Source: Echinarachnius parma
Lineage: Eukaryota > Echinodermata > Echinoidea > Clypeasteroida > Echinarachniidae
Direction: 5' to 3'
Length of the DNA: 64,000 nucleotides
Assembly (NCBI GenBank): GCA_037951105.1
Contig: JBAMJV010005472.1
Coordinates: 1 to 64,000 of the forward strand
The translations under genes and the position numbers were made by a program. Below, piece by piece: positions 22,147 to 33,650 of the stretch (position 1 is the first letter of the stretch; each line of letters begins with the position of its first letter). The notes under the pieces were generated by a model. The model was given only the letters and a program-made list of their open reading frames with translations. It was not told the origin of the DNA and did not search any database.

Positions 22147-23531
22147 CCCTCCCTTGCCAAAAGTATTGCAACATAGACACATGCATTACACAGGAGGCAA
22201 TGTATGGCATGATAATAAGTGCTGTATTAATTAATTTGTAGTAAGTGATTTAAGATCTTATTATCAGGCACATTTCAGTAAAATATCAAGAGTCATTTAT
22301 CATGTTAAAGTTCATGAAGTTCTAGTATTTTGTTGGGTACCCGCGCATTCTGATAATGGCGTGCATCCTCCTTGGTAGAGTCCCGTATAGACCATGCAGT
22401 CTTTCTTGGGTGATGCTGCCCCAGACCCTGAAGATAGAGCAGATCAAACCCTCCCTGGTGGTTGGTCGGTTCTTGGTGAGGGCTCTCTTGATGGCATCTC
22501 ATATACTCTCTATCGGGTTAGCATCTGGTGATTGTTCTGGCCACTGCACCCTGTTGACGCCATTTTCGTCATACCATTGGTCCATCTGGGCAGCCCTGTG
22601 CGCCGGTGCGTTTTCATCCTGAAAAAGAACGGGTGTTGCGCGTCGCCAAAGATGTTACCAATGGATGGAAACAAGTGAGAGTCCAGAATCTCCCGATATT
22701 GTTTTATTATCCATGTTCCCGTACACGACAACAAGATCGCCGACTCCATAGATGCCGACACACCCCCAAACAATGACTGAAACTGCATTCCTTGAGTGTA
22801 GATCAGGTTCCTTGGGCCGTATGAGGTGTCGGGTTCATGCCAGACTCTTACTCTTCCGTCGTTGGAAGAAAGGCAAAACCTACTCGTGTCGGAAAAGACC
22901 GGAAGTGACTCCAATTGTCCTACACCGTCCAATCCCTCACTCTGGAGGACTACCTAACGCCTCTCTGACGATTGACACGAGATATGAGAATCTTTCTACT
23001 GGAAATTCGGGCATGAGTATAGACGTCTTTGTGTCGTCCTCTTTGAGATTATCCTATCAATCCTGTAGCTCCAGTGAGCTGCCAAAGTTTGTGCAGATTC
23101 GAATCGAGTCATACAGTACGAGCCGGAAGCAGGAGATACCGATCTTCCAGACGTGTGGTCTTTCTACCTCTGGCAGATCTTGGTCGCTAGTCAAAATTAT
23201 CCGTTTCCCTATGGCGTTTACTCAATCTGTACACCGTTTGACGGCATACCTGAAAGTGTTCCGCAATCTGAGCCACCGAAACCCCCTCCTCCCTCAGGGC
23301 GACGATCTGTCGGTGTTGCACGTTAGATAACCCGGATGTCTTAACCATGGTGTGTGCATGAGGGACTCAGTGGCCTTGAATGAGAAGGTGAACATTATGC
23401 ACCTTTCATTTATACCGAAATATTGGTCAATATTCAATTATTTAGAACAAAACACCGCTACAACATAGATAAGTCATTTACCAAAAATATATCGAATTTC
23501 ACCATGTTGCAATACTTATGGCACGGGAGGG
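22147..23531 (-). mobile_element. Tc1/mariner element, degenerate, with both terminal repeats
   Basis: It has 27 bp terminal inverted repeats at 22147-22173 (CCCTCCCTTGCCAAAAGTAT...) and 23505-23531, differing at two positions, with the diagnostic TA at both edges (22145-22146 and 23532-23533). The length of 1385 bp is typical of a complete Tc1-type element. It carries one transposase pseudogene on the minus strand (22322-23348) and no other gene. It lies in intron 2, opposite to the host gene. The near-intact terminal repeats with a broken transposase mean it could only have moved using another copy's enzyme. Confidence 0.92.
22322..23348 (-). pseudogene. Tc1-like transposase pseudogene
   Basis: Read on the minus strand from an ATG at 23348, the frame gives an N-terminal helix-turn-helix region (REEGVSVAQIAEHFQV followed by RQTVYRLSKRH), as expected for the terminal-repeat-binding domain of Tc1 transposases. 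It then hits in-frame stops. Further down another frame gives the C-terminal catalytic signature FQDENAPAHRAAQMDQWYDE and VQWPEQSPDANPIES, the second D and third acidic region of the DDE triad, ending near YPTKY and a TAG at 22322. The span of ~1027 bases equals about 342 codons, the usual family length. Multiple stops and at least two frame changes break it, so no functional enzyme is expected. Confidence 0.9.
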
Positions 23532-24024
23532 TATATATACTGTTCATTGCTTGTTTTTCCTTTTTGTAATGGTACACTTCCTCCACTACATTCCCCATCC
23601 ATTATCAACTGTCCATCGCTTTGCACCTTTAGCCCATGAGACGTGTCATCTATGAACATTGATGCTGGCAAGAGATGTTAATGGACGAATGGGGGATACG
23701 AAAGAACGAATAGCGGAAGTACAAATAGATTTCAGCTGGGAGAATTTAGGGGGGCATAGAACTCACTTTGCACCTTCAGCACATAGGTTGTGTGTGTCAT
23801 CTCTGTACATTAGTACTGGGTTGAGACCGGGGCAAAGCTGGTATTTTGTTTGGTTGGATGGCATCAGGGGAAAGGCAGAGCTTGTTTTGGGTCCGGGGAG
23901 AGTGGGGGAAGGGGGGGGGGGGGGGTGGAAGGGGGTCACAGATCCTTTTGGGGGCATTTAGTAGCCGAAGGATGCACCAATATGCCAATGATTTTCATAG
24001 AGGGCATCTTAGGGGGCACCCGGG

Positions 24025-24187
24025 TAAATTAAAAATGTGTTTTTTGAGGGCTCCTTTTCAAGCTTGCCTACATGAAAATAACACTCTGAAATTTGTTTTG
24101 TATTCAGCTATATACAAATTTATGGAGGCTCTTTTTGGCGTTTCTGGGGCGAATTTGCCCTGAACCCCCCCCCCCCCCCCCCCCCCC
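24025..24187. repeat. Inverted copy of the ~150 bp repeat, ending in poly-C
   Basis: Inverse-orientation copy of 21970-22115, ending at a 23-base poly-C run (24165-24187). See that entry for shared words. Confidence 0.6.
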
Positions 24188-24962
24188 GGTGAAATTATTT
24201 CACTTGGGGCACTTTTAATTTGTTGGGGTGCACATGCCCCCTCCTGGTCATATGTGGCTCCACCCCTCGCTAGAGATGAACAGTTATCAATGGGTGGAAG
24301 CACAAATAGTTGTCATCCGGACGGATTGTGGAGGTATGAAAGCTGAAAGCTAGACTGACAGGCTGGATTCCTTTCTCTCCCCGTATTGTGCTTTGCTTTA
24401 TACCTGTGTCATCCCTCATTGGGGGATGGCCAGTTGAGTTTTATAGCCAGAAATATGTGAAGACTAGATCCGTACATGTATGTGTTTTTCGGAATTAACT
24501 CTAATGATTGTGCATTGTGTTTGTGATTGAGACTATGGGATTTCCTGTATTCCTCTAGGTGCATTTTATAGGTAGCTATCATTCGTATTAATATATTGAT
24601 ATTAATTAATTGATCTGAATATTAAGTATTAATTAATTGATCTGAATTAGATAAAGTGTACAATGTGTTGTTTATTTCAGACAATAATTATTCCAATTAC
24701 TTGTAGATCTATGTTAATTGTTTCAATATTTGTTGTTCTTACCCCATACCCTGGTGCTTGGAATGGAGAGGGGGGGGGGGGGGGGGGGGGGGACATCGAG
24801 GAAGAGGAATATACTATGTTTATATGTAACCATTGTCATCAGGGTGTTTGGAGATAGCATACCAATGGGAAATACAAGAATTCCTTTTATTTTAATCACT
24901 GAACGACATGATTTATGTCCATTAGTTAATTTTGATGTTAATCACGTCATTTTTCTCTCTAG

Positions 24963-25061
24963 GGCGAAAATGGAACTTCTGAAGGGATAATAGTGTCGAG
25001 AATTAACGAGAGCGGGCCTGCAGACAGATCACAGCTGCACATCCATGACAGAATTACTGAG
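24963..25061 (+). CDS. PDZRN3: PDZRN3/4-type ligase, exon 3 (middle of first PDZ domain)
   Basis: 99 bases, 33 codons (residues 268-300), acceptor TCTCTAG|GGC at 24962/24963 and donor GAG|GTAAGT at 25061/25062, phase 0 on both sides. It continues the PDZ domain begun in exon 2 with GENGTSEGIIVSRI, then ESGPADRSQLHIHDRITE, which matches the family pattern SEGI-VS-I--SGPA------IHD-I-E. That segment is the PDZ core from strand three through the loop before strand four. The next residues expected from the family, beginning VNG, are not encoded after the donor, so they lie in an exon beyond this window. Two short variable positions in the loop are lost or gained relative to vertebrates, which is normal for this loop. 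Confidence 0.93.
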
Positions 25062-25203
25062 GTAAGTCTGAATAATGATTGTACAGATAATGGACCACAT
25101 TTGCCTTCCGTCATCTGAACTGAAGTTACAATGTACTGCATGCATTTGATGGCTATGTTTGTGTCAGGAGTTTTGTGTTGAGGATATTGTATGTGTGGTT
25201 AGT

Positions 25204-25262
25204 TATGTGTGTGTGTGTGTGTGTATGTGTGGTTATTTATGTGTGTGTTTGTATGTGTATGT
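25204..25262. repeat. TG/TATG microsatellite
   Basis: Imperfect TG repeats with TATG interruptions, 140 bases downstream of the exon 3 donor. Confidence 0.8.
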
Positions 25263-25362
25263 TTATGTATGTTAGTTTGTGCTTGATGCTGAAATCTAAA
25301 AAGAAATTTCTTTTGTTGCATCTGATGGTTCCTTGGTTTGTAACTTACATAGTTTGCTTCCT

Positions 25363-25714
25363 TTAAAAGGATAGTAACATTGTCCAAATCCTCAAAATCC
25401 AAATGGAAATCTAGCGGTTCCCTTATACCTTGTTGTATTCTTATTAACAAAAAAAGCATGGGACAGGTTTCGGTTTTTCACATTTCCCTTTCGTTAAAAA
25501 GATATTTACGATTGAAGTGTTCAAATTATACAATGGATCGTCAGAACCATGTACAAAGTAAGTGCAATGAGTTAGTGAATATCACTTTGCATTTTTGCTC
25601 ATTACTCGGCCATATAAAGTCATTTCACTTGAAATTTTCACACAACACCTAGTGGATAGTATCAACCACTCATCACTTTTTGCACATGTCAACAAAGTTA
25701 CTAGATCCCTTTGA
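25363..25714. mobile_element. TTAA-type MITE, family 2 copy (reverse)
   Basis: It starts TTAAAAGGATAGTAACATTG and ends AAGTTACTAGATCCCTTTGA (the right TTAA mutated to TTGA). It shares ATTATACAATGGATCG-like, CATGTACAAAGTAAGTGCAA and GTTAAAAAGATATTT words with 10725-11096. Located 300 bases past exon 3. Confidence 0.8.
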
Positions 25715-26177
25715 ATACCTGTATGTAGATATACATGTATACAGATTTAAACCATATACAGTATATACTTGAATAGCAAAGAACTTTCCATATTTTGGGG
25801 GAAACAGACAAGAGAAAGGGAGGAAATAATGATTATAAACCTGCATATTTACTTCTTTTTTTTTCAACCTATACCTACACAACAAGTTTTGGCAAAGAAC
25901 TTTCCATCTTGATGGAATAACAAAGGGGGGGCATGAGGAGGCGACATGAGGTGAGGAACGTGACAGAATTTGTTTTGCAGATGTGCATGGCGTGGTGGAT
26001 CCCGCCCCCTCGTTTACGCATCCGCCTGATCCAATTGTCCCCCCAGTGACATGCGTTGTTAGGCCCAGGTGCTGATAGCCTGCTGATAGCCCGCTGAGAT
26101 GAAGCGAGTCCGCAAACTTGGTTGGGACCTACAAATACAATGTAATAGCGATACCATACTACAACGCTAGGAACTAA

Positions 26178-26350
26178 CTGTTTTGCCTTGTGACCCAGTC
26201 GGGCAAGTAAAAATATGATTTGTCACATTCTAGTGGCCTGAAACCTAAATCTGGTGTCCTAAATAAAGAAATACATTACAAATGTTGTTATATTTGGTTT
26301 CCCATTTGGGCCAGTGCCCTGGGCCAGCGGGCCTGTGCTAATTTTTGAGC
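26178..26350. repeat. GGGCCAGT-type repeat, partial
   Basis: Carries GACCCAGTCGGGCAAGTAAA, GGGCCAGTGCCCTGGGCCAG and the ending TTTTTGAGCATTG, resembling the ends of the 12866-14117 element. Confidence 0.45.
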
Positions 26351-27311
26351 ATTGCATACTGCAGAGTTGCCTATAAATGGTTCTATACCTCTATTACCAT
26401 ACCCCTCCTATACTCCCTCCCTTTCCCTGACTTTTACAAAAGGGGCATCAATGTAAACTGGAATAAACAGGCTTTTCTATGATACCAAATCGATGTCAGA
26501 TCATAATTATAGGGACAACAGAGATATGAACGCTCAAACTTGAGTTGCAGAACTCTTTTTGAGGGGAATGTCGAGTGATGAACAGATTGCAAGCCAAGTG
26601 ATGGAGTGCAAATCAAGTGTTCAACATGTATACTATCCATCAAGTCAGACTAAGGGGATCTATTTAGCCAGTCTGGAAACTAGAACTATGTCAAATATGT
26701 TGACATACTATTGAATGAAATGAAGGCGATAAAAAGGATGTTAATTGATTAACTTCAGTAACTTTTATCATTTGTTGTTCACAAAGCATTGTGTCCAGAC
26801 AGTGAGGATTTAAATTGGGTGTGCCATACTGAAGGTCAATTGTCAAATATATTGACAAATATCTTCCAAACACAGTTTGTTACAAAGTAAATTTCTAAAA
26901 CAAGATTAATTGTGAAGTTGTTGACTGGAAACATAATATTGTTCAGTTATCCCTTTCATGAAGTTATTATATTGGCCATTAATATGTCTACAAATATGTA
27001 CACCACTGTAACGTTTTGACTGGCTATATAGAAATATTTTGTTGTGAATGGATCCCACTGGGAATACTCGGATCTCTGTGGGGTAATTACGTGGGTTGTC
27101 ACCAACAACACGAAGGACAAAACAGCAATTGATTTCTTAAACTGATAAATGACAAACTAGGTTATTCTTCAACTAATATCCACCCACGAGCAAAATATTT
27201 CAGCTGATGTATTTGTATGATTAAGTATCCTTAACCCAATAAAGATGATTTCCTTAGTTTTGGAATAACACACATTTTCCATCGACCCCAGACAGCGTAT
27301 TTACTGGACAT

Positions 27312-27461
27312 GGGTCCCGTTACAGAAAGAGATACAATCGATTGTAAGTCAGAAACTTTGCGTGTTTCAACCAATCAGATTTGCGCATTTAGTAAAGATT
27401 ATTTGACTTACAATTAATTACAACTTTACGATAGATTGCAACTCTTTCTGCAGCGAGGCCC
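27312..27461. repeat. 150 bp foldback
   Basis: The left arm GGGTCCCGTTACAGAAAGAG pairs with the right arm CTCTTTCTGCAGCGAGGCCC, and the pairing continues inward through TACAATCGATTGTAAGTCA and its counterpart. Loop of ~60 bases. Likely a very small non-autonomous element. Confidence 0.7.
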
Positions 27462-30400
27462 AGTTCTCAATGGGTTAAGGTATATAGTATTCCACTGGGA
27501 CTGTGATTGATACCATGTTGGGCAAACCTTGGCCTGTGTTCACTGCACTTTTTGTATCCAGCAATGGCAATTATTCAATTTGAAGCTTACAATTTTGGTG
27601 TACAAAGTGAATAGATAGAAAAACGTTTATATCTATTAAGTTCAAACCACATAACTCTACTACTATAGCAGTGTATGAAAAGATTGAAAAAGAATGCACA
27701 TTTATGCATAATTTATGTATAATGTCTAATTATTTTGACCAGCGGAAACGAAAAGCACATTAACTATACATGTAAAACTCCCTAGGGAACCAATGTGTAG
27801 CAGGTCCAGACAATTACAAAGGTGGCACTTAGTTAAAGTTTGGAATTAGGCATTGATCCCATGTCCTATTACAATATTAGCGCTCAAAAGGTGATTGATT
27901 TGTTTTCTGTTGCCAACAATGCCACACATATCTGGCATGTTTGTATTTTCCCCCCTCTCTTAGAGCAGCATTCCTCTTTAAGTTGAAGTATTGATGCTTT
28001 TCTCCCTCTTTCCTTTATTTATTTGCTCATGAATACATCTTTTATATTTGTAGCTCTTTGATTATCCGCCCGCCCGCCCGATACAAATGTAGTAACACGC
28101 TTCCACGTGGAGCGCATACAGTTCCAGTTTCTGCAAGGCAATAAAATTGTAACAATTGCATTGTAATTCATGCGATGTATAGAAATGCTGTGCCGAATGT
28201 ACTTTACTAAAGTTTACGATTGACACAAAAATCTTTATATCATGTTTCATCTACTTTGTGTAATTTGATAGCTCTGATCAGTGAATAACTTTTTTTTCCA
28301 CAATGAGTAATCAATCTGCTAGAGCTTTTACCATTCAGTGTGAATTCATGTACAAAATTGTTAGTAATCTTTAAATAACAAGGATGGTTCGGAAAATAAT
28401 ATATTTTATCATCTAATAAAAAGACCATGCGCTTTTTGTCACTGATATTCTGAGAACCATGCTACATTTAACTACAAAATATAATTATTGTTATATTTCA
28501 ATTCACAAATGCCATTTAACTAAAACATTATGTACAATGACTCCACACTATAATGCATTGAGTCATTCTTATGCACGTAATTGTATCATTGTATCGTTGT
28601 AACAAAAATACAAGATGTTAGTCACGTAATAAAGAGTCCATTCTTATTTAAAGTGCATCAATGTGAAATTTGCGAAATCTTAGTCACACAAAAAATGATT
28701 TCTGGCAAATGTAAATCTGTTGTCTTGCACACCACTTTTGAAGACCAAGATTGCGTCCAGTAATGAATGAGTCACAATACAAGGCCTTGTAGGGCTGCCC
28801 AATTTATCGTCAATTTCATAAGTACATTGCTTGTTTTTCCACAAAACCGGCCCACACCATCATCTTCCACCGCTACCGCATCCCTCCTTGGCGCATCTCT
28901 TCATCCTTTCTTTGCGGGATGGGAGAGATGAAAGGAGGGAGAGGAGGTCTCGGTAATGGTGGTGCGCCCGTCTGAACTTATTCAAGATGTCGTAAATCAT
29001 CAGATTTGATGGAATAAGATGGGACTGTATGATCGCCCCCAAGGCCTGCAGCCACGGTTACTGTTGCCCTGTAAAAATGAGACTAAAAGAATATAGATGC
29101 TTCGTGTCTAGCCTACCCCTTTTCCACATTAACGTAATGTCCCAGAGTTTTTGTCGCTAATGTCGTGAGTGGAAAATGAAAGAGTGAGCATCATGTTTTT
29201 TAGTGTACATCATTTAGTTGGAATGAAATAACTTTTGAGATGCTCCTCGGGGCAAATGTGAAACTGGATGAGCAAATAGGTAAATGTACTTACATGTAAA
29301 GGAGCAGGCAAGAAATGACGAAGATGTGGATACAATTGAAAAACTAAAAGATGAAGGTATATGAGGCTGCAAATGATTTACACAGACAATGTCATTTCCC
29401 TCTCTTTTGTGTAGGACAATTTGGATCGAAGGACTTTTTAAATTGATTTTTTTTTCTCTTTTTCTTTGGTTAAGTGGTCTTTACAAATTGTTTCATTGTA
29501 GGTCCAACATGACTTCTCTGTACAGACAACAAACGTTTGCAGCAGTACATGTCGGCATGTACTACAGACCGCTTTTCTCAAAGACAGATTCTATATCTAA
29601 CAGTTGTCTTTTTTTGTTGTTTGGTAAACAATGCTTTATATTCATAAACACGCTTTCCTACACCAGTAGGGAAGCCATCTTGGAGAGGGATTAAGAATAA
29701 AACCATAATTACTGGTACACATACAATTTGATGGTAGAAAAATGAGTTTGATCTTTGGTATTGATTATGGCCTGGACTTTTTCTTTTGATACCTCTAAAG
29801 TGGGAATCTTACAAGGTTTTGCAAATAAGATGGGTTTGGAGGGAACCTATAGAAGAGTCCAAAATACAATTAAGGCTGCCCCTTTCATCATCAAAGCAGG
29901 GTTAAATGAATCAGTTAAATGGCTAATTAAAGGATGCCGCAGAAGTTAAAGGAACTGAAAATTGATCGCATCCTGTATGGAACAATGCGGCGATACAAGA
30001 CCCATGGATGGTCTTCTATTGGCATCAAAAGTGAAATTTCATGACAATTTACCTAATCGCTTGTATAGTTGTACTTTTATGTATCATTCTGTTATTAACA
30101 ATGCTCATTTGGAAGAGCTTCAAATACAGCAAATGGACAATGGCAATTGTGTTCTTTGGAGTCAGAAAGTCTGAAGATGGTTGGCAGCTAGGAAATCTGT
30201 TTTGAGCTCTCTTTTAAAAAAACTTTGTGGTAGTAAATAACGTGCTTTATGTTAAAGTCCTTTGAAAAATAAGGTTTAACGATCGGAAGTTGTACATTAC
30301 AAACTCCCTGAGCAATTAACAAGCCTTTAATTTCTGGTATAGAATACAATGGTCACAAATTAATCTTATTTTGTTATTGTTCTGTAAATGGTTGGTAGAT

Positions 30401-30906
30401 CTAAAACTGCTGATAGAGGTACAGGTATGTTTCTCATATTTGATTGTTAAATTCCCTTTTAAGATTTACTATACCTTGTTAGAGAATCAACCAGTAAATG
30501 TTTTGTGTTTAGAAATACATAAACTATTTCCCTCTTGGATCATATAGCATTAACCTCCAATTCAAAGAATATTACCTAGGAATAAATTAGAGTAATCTGC
30601 ATAAATGTTTGAATGCAGATGTACTTTCTTTCTATTGGCTCATTTATATAAAGGTAGTCCATGATTTACACCAGCTTTCTCCTGGCTATGCTGCCTTGGA
30701 AATTTGATTCTCATGGCTGAATGTGTTTATGTACAGTTAGAGCTTGTCCCCTGTCATGACTGTGGATGAGAGGTGATTTGTAGGTGAAGCAGAGAGGTGG
30801 GAGGACATGGGTGTATGTTGGCTTGGTCTGCACCATTCGATCTATGTCTAATTTTGCACGTTGACACAAAATGTCCATTTTCCAAACTACAAATTTCACT
30901 CACAAC

Positions 30907-30926
30907 ACTAACCCTAACCCTAACGT
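30907..30926. repeat. Short telomere-like repeat
   Basis: CTAACCCTAACCCTAACG: about three CCCTAA units. Too short to signify more than chance or a small internal telomeric insertion. Confidence 0.5.
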
Positions 30927-31041
30927 TAACTCTAACCCCAATTCCAAGTCATAATCATAATACTCTGCTTGGCATAATACGATTGGGGTTTGGGTGGGTG
31001 GTGGGCCAAATTCCCCTCATGTTTTTTTCCCTTCAAATTAT

Positions 31042-31100
31042 GGGGGGGGGGGGGGGGGGGAACAGCCTACCCGGAACAGCCCCCCCCCCCCCCCCCCCCC
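31042..31100. repeat. Poly-G/poly-C inverted pair
   Basis: 19 G (31042-31060) and 21 C (31080-31100) separated by 19 bases. On either strand these can form a pure G:C hairpin; alternatively the G strand can form a quadruplex. Confidence 0.8.
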
Positions 31101-31435
31101 AACTCCTGTACCTACTTCTAAGCCTAAGAATGCTAATGTTTGTTAGTACTTAGACAACCGTGGAGTAGCCTAAATGGGTGTAGACCAAGCAATTTGTTAC
31201 CAACAGAAGCAATGTGCTGGAAGATATGAAGGGGAAAGGGGGAGGGGGTGGCCTCCCAGGGCCTTCCTCTCTCTATACTCTTAGGTGTTTTAATGTGATT
31301 AGATATGTAGATGCAGGTATGGCACATTGAACACAAGCTACTGATGCACACACATTGTCAAGATTCCTGCTGATAAATCTTCTCAAGCCTCTTCAGTTCA
31401 TGTGAGTGAGAGGAGATAACTGCGGTGAGAATATA

Positions 31436-31935
31436 TGAGGAGAGGAGGAGGAGGGGGAGGAGGAGTAGGAGGAGAAGGAGGAGGGGAAGGAGGACACGGA
31501 GGAGGAGTAAGAGCAGAATGAGGAGGAACAGGAGGAGGAGCAGCAAGAGTGAAGGAGGAGGAGAAGAGGAAGCAGGCAGAGAAGGAAGAGGAGGAGAAAG
31601 GGGGAAGAGAAGAAGGAGAAGAGGAAAAGGAGGAGGAGCAGAGGGAGGAGGAGGACAAAGAGGATAAGGGGGAGGAGAAGCAGGAGAAGAATGAGGAGGT
31701 CTACTCTAAACCTTGGAAGAGGACGAGAGGGAAGAAAAAACAGAAGGAGAGAAGGGGTGGATGCAAAACAGATGGAAGAGAAATAGGAGATGAAAGCAAG
31801 AGGATGAGGAGGAAAAGAAGGAGGATAATAGGAATAAAAATTGTTGTGGAAAAGTAGGAGAAGTAGGAACAGGAGAGGCAGGAGATTAAAGACAGCGAAA
31901 AGGAAGAGCAAGGAAAATGAAGGGACGAAAAGAAG
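31436..31935. repeat. ~500 bp polypurine tract
   Basis: Almost continuous A/G on the + strand, dominated by GGA, GAG and GAGGA units, with only scattered pyrimidines. It generates long Glu/Arg/Lys-rich or Ser/Leu/Pro-rich open frames (up to 187 codons on the minus strand), which I treat as artefacts of the composition. It is able to form intramolecular triplex DNA. Confidence 0.85.
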
Positions 31936-32121
31936 AAGTTCATTTTGTTTTTGCAAGTACTATTATAGAGTAAGAGGATGAAATACTGACCATATGACTT
32001 AGCAAGCTAATGAGGCTCTAGAGAATTTTAAAAAAAGTACATTCGAGAACAAAAACAAAGAGGGACAACCTCTTGAATCAAACAGGAAACGCTTATACGA
32101 TTGAATGCCTTTGCTGCATGT

Positions 32122-32201
32122 TAACCCATTAGCCTCTAGTGTACGTTATTCCCATAGAGTTAATACATGGTCCACTGGATTCCTGGTTGCAGTGGGTTAA
32201 T
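32122..32201. repeat. Short palindromic repeat, family P
   Basis: TTAACCCATTAGCCTCTAG at the left, GCAGTGGGTTAA at the right, with TTCCCATAGAGTTAATACAT between. Diverged member. Confidence 0.55.
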
Positions 32202-32960
32202 TCTTTGCTACTCCTTCATCCTGTTGTAATGTATTTTCCTCTGTGTGCCAGTGACCCTGCAATCTGCCATCAACTGAAGCAGAAATGATTCAAGTTGATG
32301 TTGAATCCTGCTTAAATAAGACTCTAACTGAACACCAAAATATGCTTACAGTTTACACAGTACGCACATGTACTCATACTCATCTCTTCCTCATCTCTTC
32401 CTCCCTTACACTCATACATCTGTTGATCTTTAAAGGAATAGTAAAGTTCAGGTTCCAAATGGTTTTGCCTACATTATAATGAAGTAGTACTTGTAATCTC
32501 TGGATTGGTGAAATATATTATTTCTTATTCCTCACTTGAAAATGGTATATATGTATATCAGAAATTTGATCAGTACTCAAGAACTGGCAGTTGGGTCAAT
32601 GCAAGTCAGTACAAGTCCATTCTACACACACTGTAATATGTACAGTGACCTGGCCCTTTACAATAAACAATGCACAAGCAGTTCTGCCCAAGTCAGATAA
32701 GAGTTTGACAGTAGAGGTCATATGGTAATCCAGACCAATTGACCCAAAGTGACCTTTGGCCCTGGTCAAGTCCTCTGACCATGACTTACATGACCTCCAC
32801 TTCCCCTGAAGGGACATGAGTGGACAACAGTGGACTTTCACTGGGCAGCTGATACTATCACCAGCAGAAGAATGTCTTTGATAAATTGATGTAGTATATT
32901 CTTGGGGGTCAGGATTTTGTTATGAAATTTTGAGGGTTCTGAATTTCTTCCAGCTCAATG

Positions 32961-33650
32961 AGTATTGAGCTAGCCTATCCGTTAGGCGTCTGAGCTTTCT
33001 GGCAAGTACTAATCGCGTTATGGAGACGAAAAACCGGTGATCTCGAACCCGATGCGCGGAGCGCATCCGCCTATCATCAGTCATTTACTCATCATTATTC
33101 ATATATGTTTATTGTATGTATGACGTGAAGTAACGTACCGACCTCAATTTATGGCCTAAACTTTAACCCATTCCCTTCATGATTCTGAAATCGCCATAAA
33201 CTTTGCACTCAGACCAACCAGTTCCCGTAGTCAGAGATAAATTGTGTGAGAGAGAGAGAGAGAGAGAGGAAGAGAGAGACGTCGCATAGCTAGCGTATGG
33301 CGAACTGTGCTGTGTGAGATTGTGTGTGACTGTGTGTAACTGCACGAGTTCTCTGACCGTACCACTGCATGCACTGCAGAGTTCGTATGACGTTACAGCA
33401 TCATCGCTCATTGGCCTATTTTGGTCCATGTCACATAAATATTCATGAAATAGCTTTGCGGGGGGTTCGTAGAAATGCTACGAAGAATCAATGTAAATCA
33501 AGGCAAATAAAGAAAATAAAAACTTTTCACGTTCATCACTGGTGATAGGCTTCGCGCTGCACGCTCAAACTAGGCATATCGCGGTTAGTACACTGCCGGT
33601 AGAACCTGCCAGACAGCACGATGCCTATTAGATAGGCTAGTATTGAGCTG
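32961..33650. mobile_element. ~690 bp element with ~110 bp inverted arms
   Basis: The left arm (about 32961-33086) contains GAGCTAGCCTATCCGTTAGG, AGTACTAATCGCG and GAGCGCATCCGCCTATCATC. The right arm (about 33536-33650) contains the complements: GGTGATAGGCTTCGCGCTGC, CGCGGTTAGTACACTGCC and TTAGATAGGCTAGTATTGAG. Between them lie a family Q repeat (33163-33240) and a GA microsatellite (33247-33269). No coding capacity. Confidence 0.7.
33163..33240. repeat. Short palindromic repeat, family Q
   Basis: TTAACCCATTCCCTTCATGA, GCCATAAACTTTGCACTC, CCAGTTCCCGTAGTC. It sits inside the 32961-33650 element, followed directly by GA repeats. Confidence 0.65.

Larger units (their letters stand above)
12639..24962 (+). 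other. Intron 2 of the PDZRN gene (12.3 kb)
   Basis: GT-AG intron, phase 0, donor GTAAGA at 12639 and acceptor TTTTTCTCTCTAG ending at 24962. It splits the first PDZ domain. Contents: a GGGCCACCA-rich repeat region (12866-14117), numerous ~80-120 bp palindromic repeats, a nested foldback (17921-18840), a degenerate foldback (about 20727-21045), a Tc1/mariner remnant (22147-23531), two inverted copies of a ~150 bp repeat (21970-22115, 24025-24187) and poly-G/poly-C runs at 23911-23925, 24165-24187 and 24770-24792. AT-rich sequence without recognisable features fills 14434-17900 and 19270-20700 apart from short palindromic repeats. No additional exon is supported. Confidence 0.85.

Noticed and set aside
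23659..23961. Open frame with DVNGRMGDTKERIAEVQ, which contains VNG
   Set aside because: It lies before exon 3, so it is in the wrong order for the PDZ continuation, and it has no acceptor. The frame runs into poly-G. The resemblance to VNG is chance.
25980..26050. Possible exon after TTTGTTTTGCAG at about 25980
   Set aside because: Good acceptor-like sequence, but the phase-0 frame hits a stop after ~22 codons, no donor fits and no PDZ residues appear.
30907..30926. Interstitial telomere array
   Set aside because: Only about three CCCTAA units, too few to be meaningful.
31393..31956. 187-codon minus-strand open frame and its plus-strand partners
   Set aside because: Entirely produced by the polypurine/polypyrimidine tract: only Leu/Ser/Phe/Pro or Glu/Arg/Lys repeats, with no domain.
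32980..33060. tRNA gene or tRNA-derived SINE
   Set aside because: Some box-B-like sequence (TCTCGAACCC), but no cloverleaf or proper box A, and the segment is one arm of a long inverted repeat.
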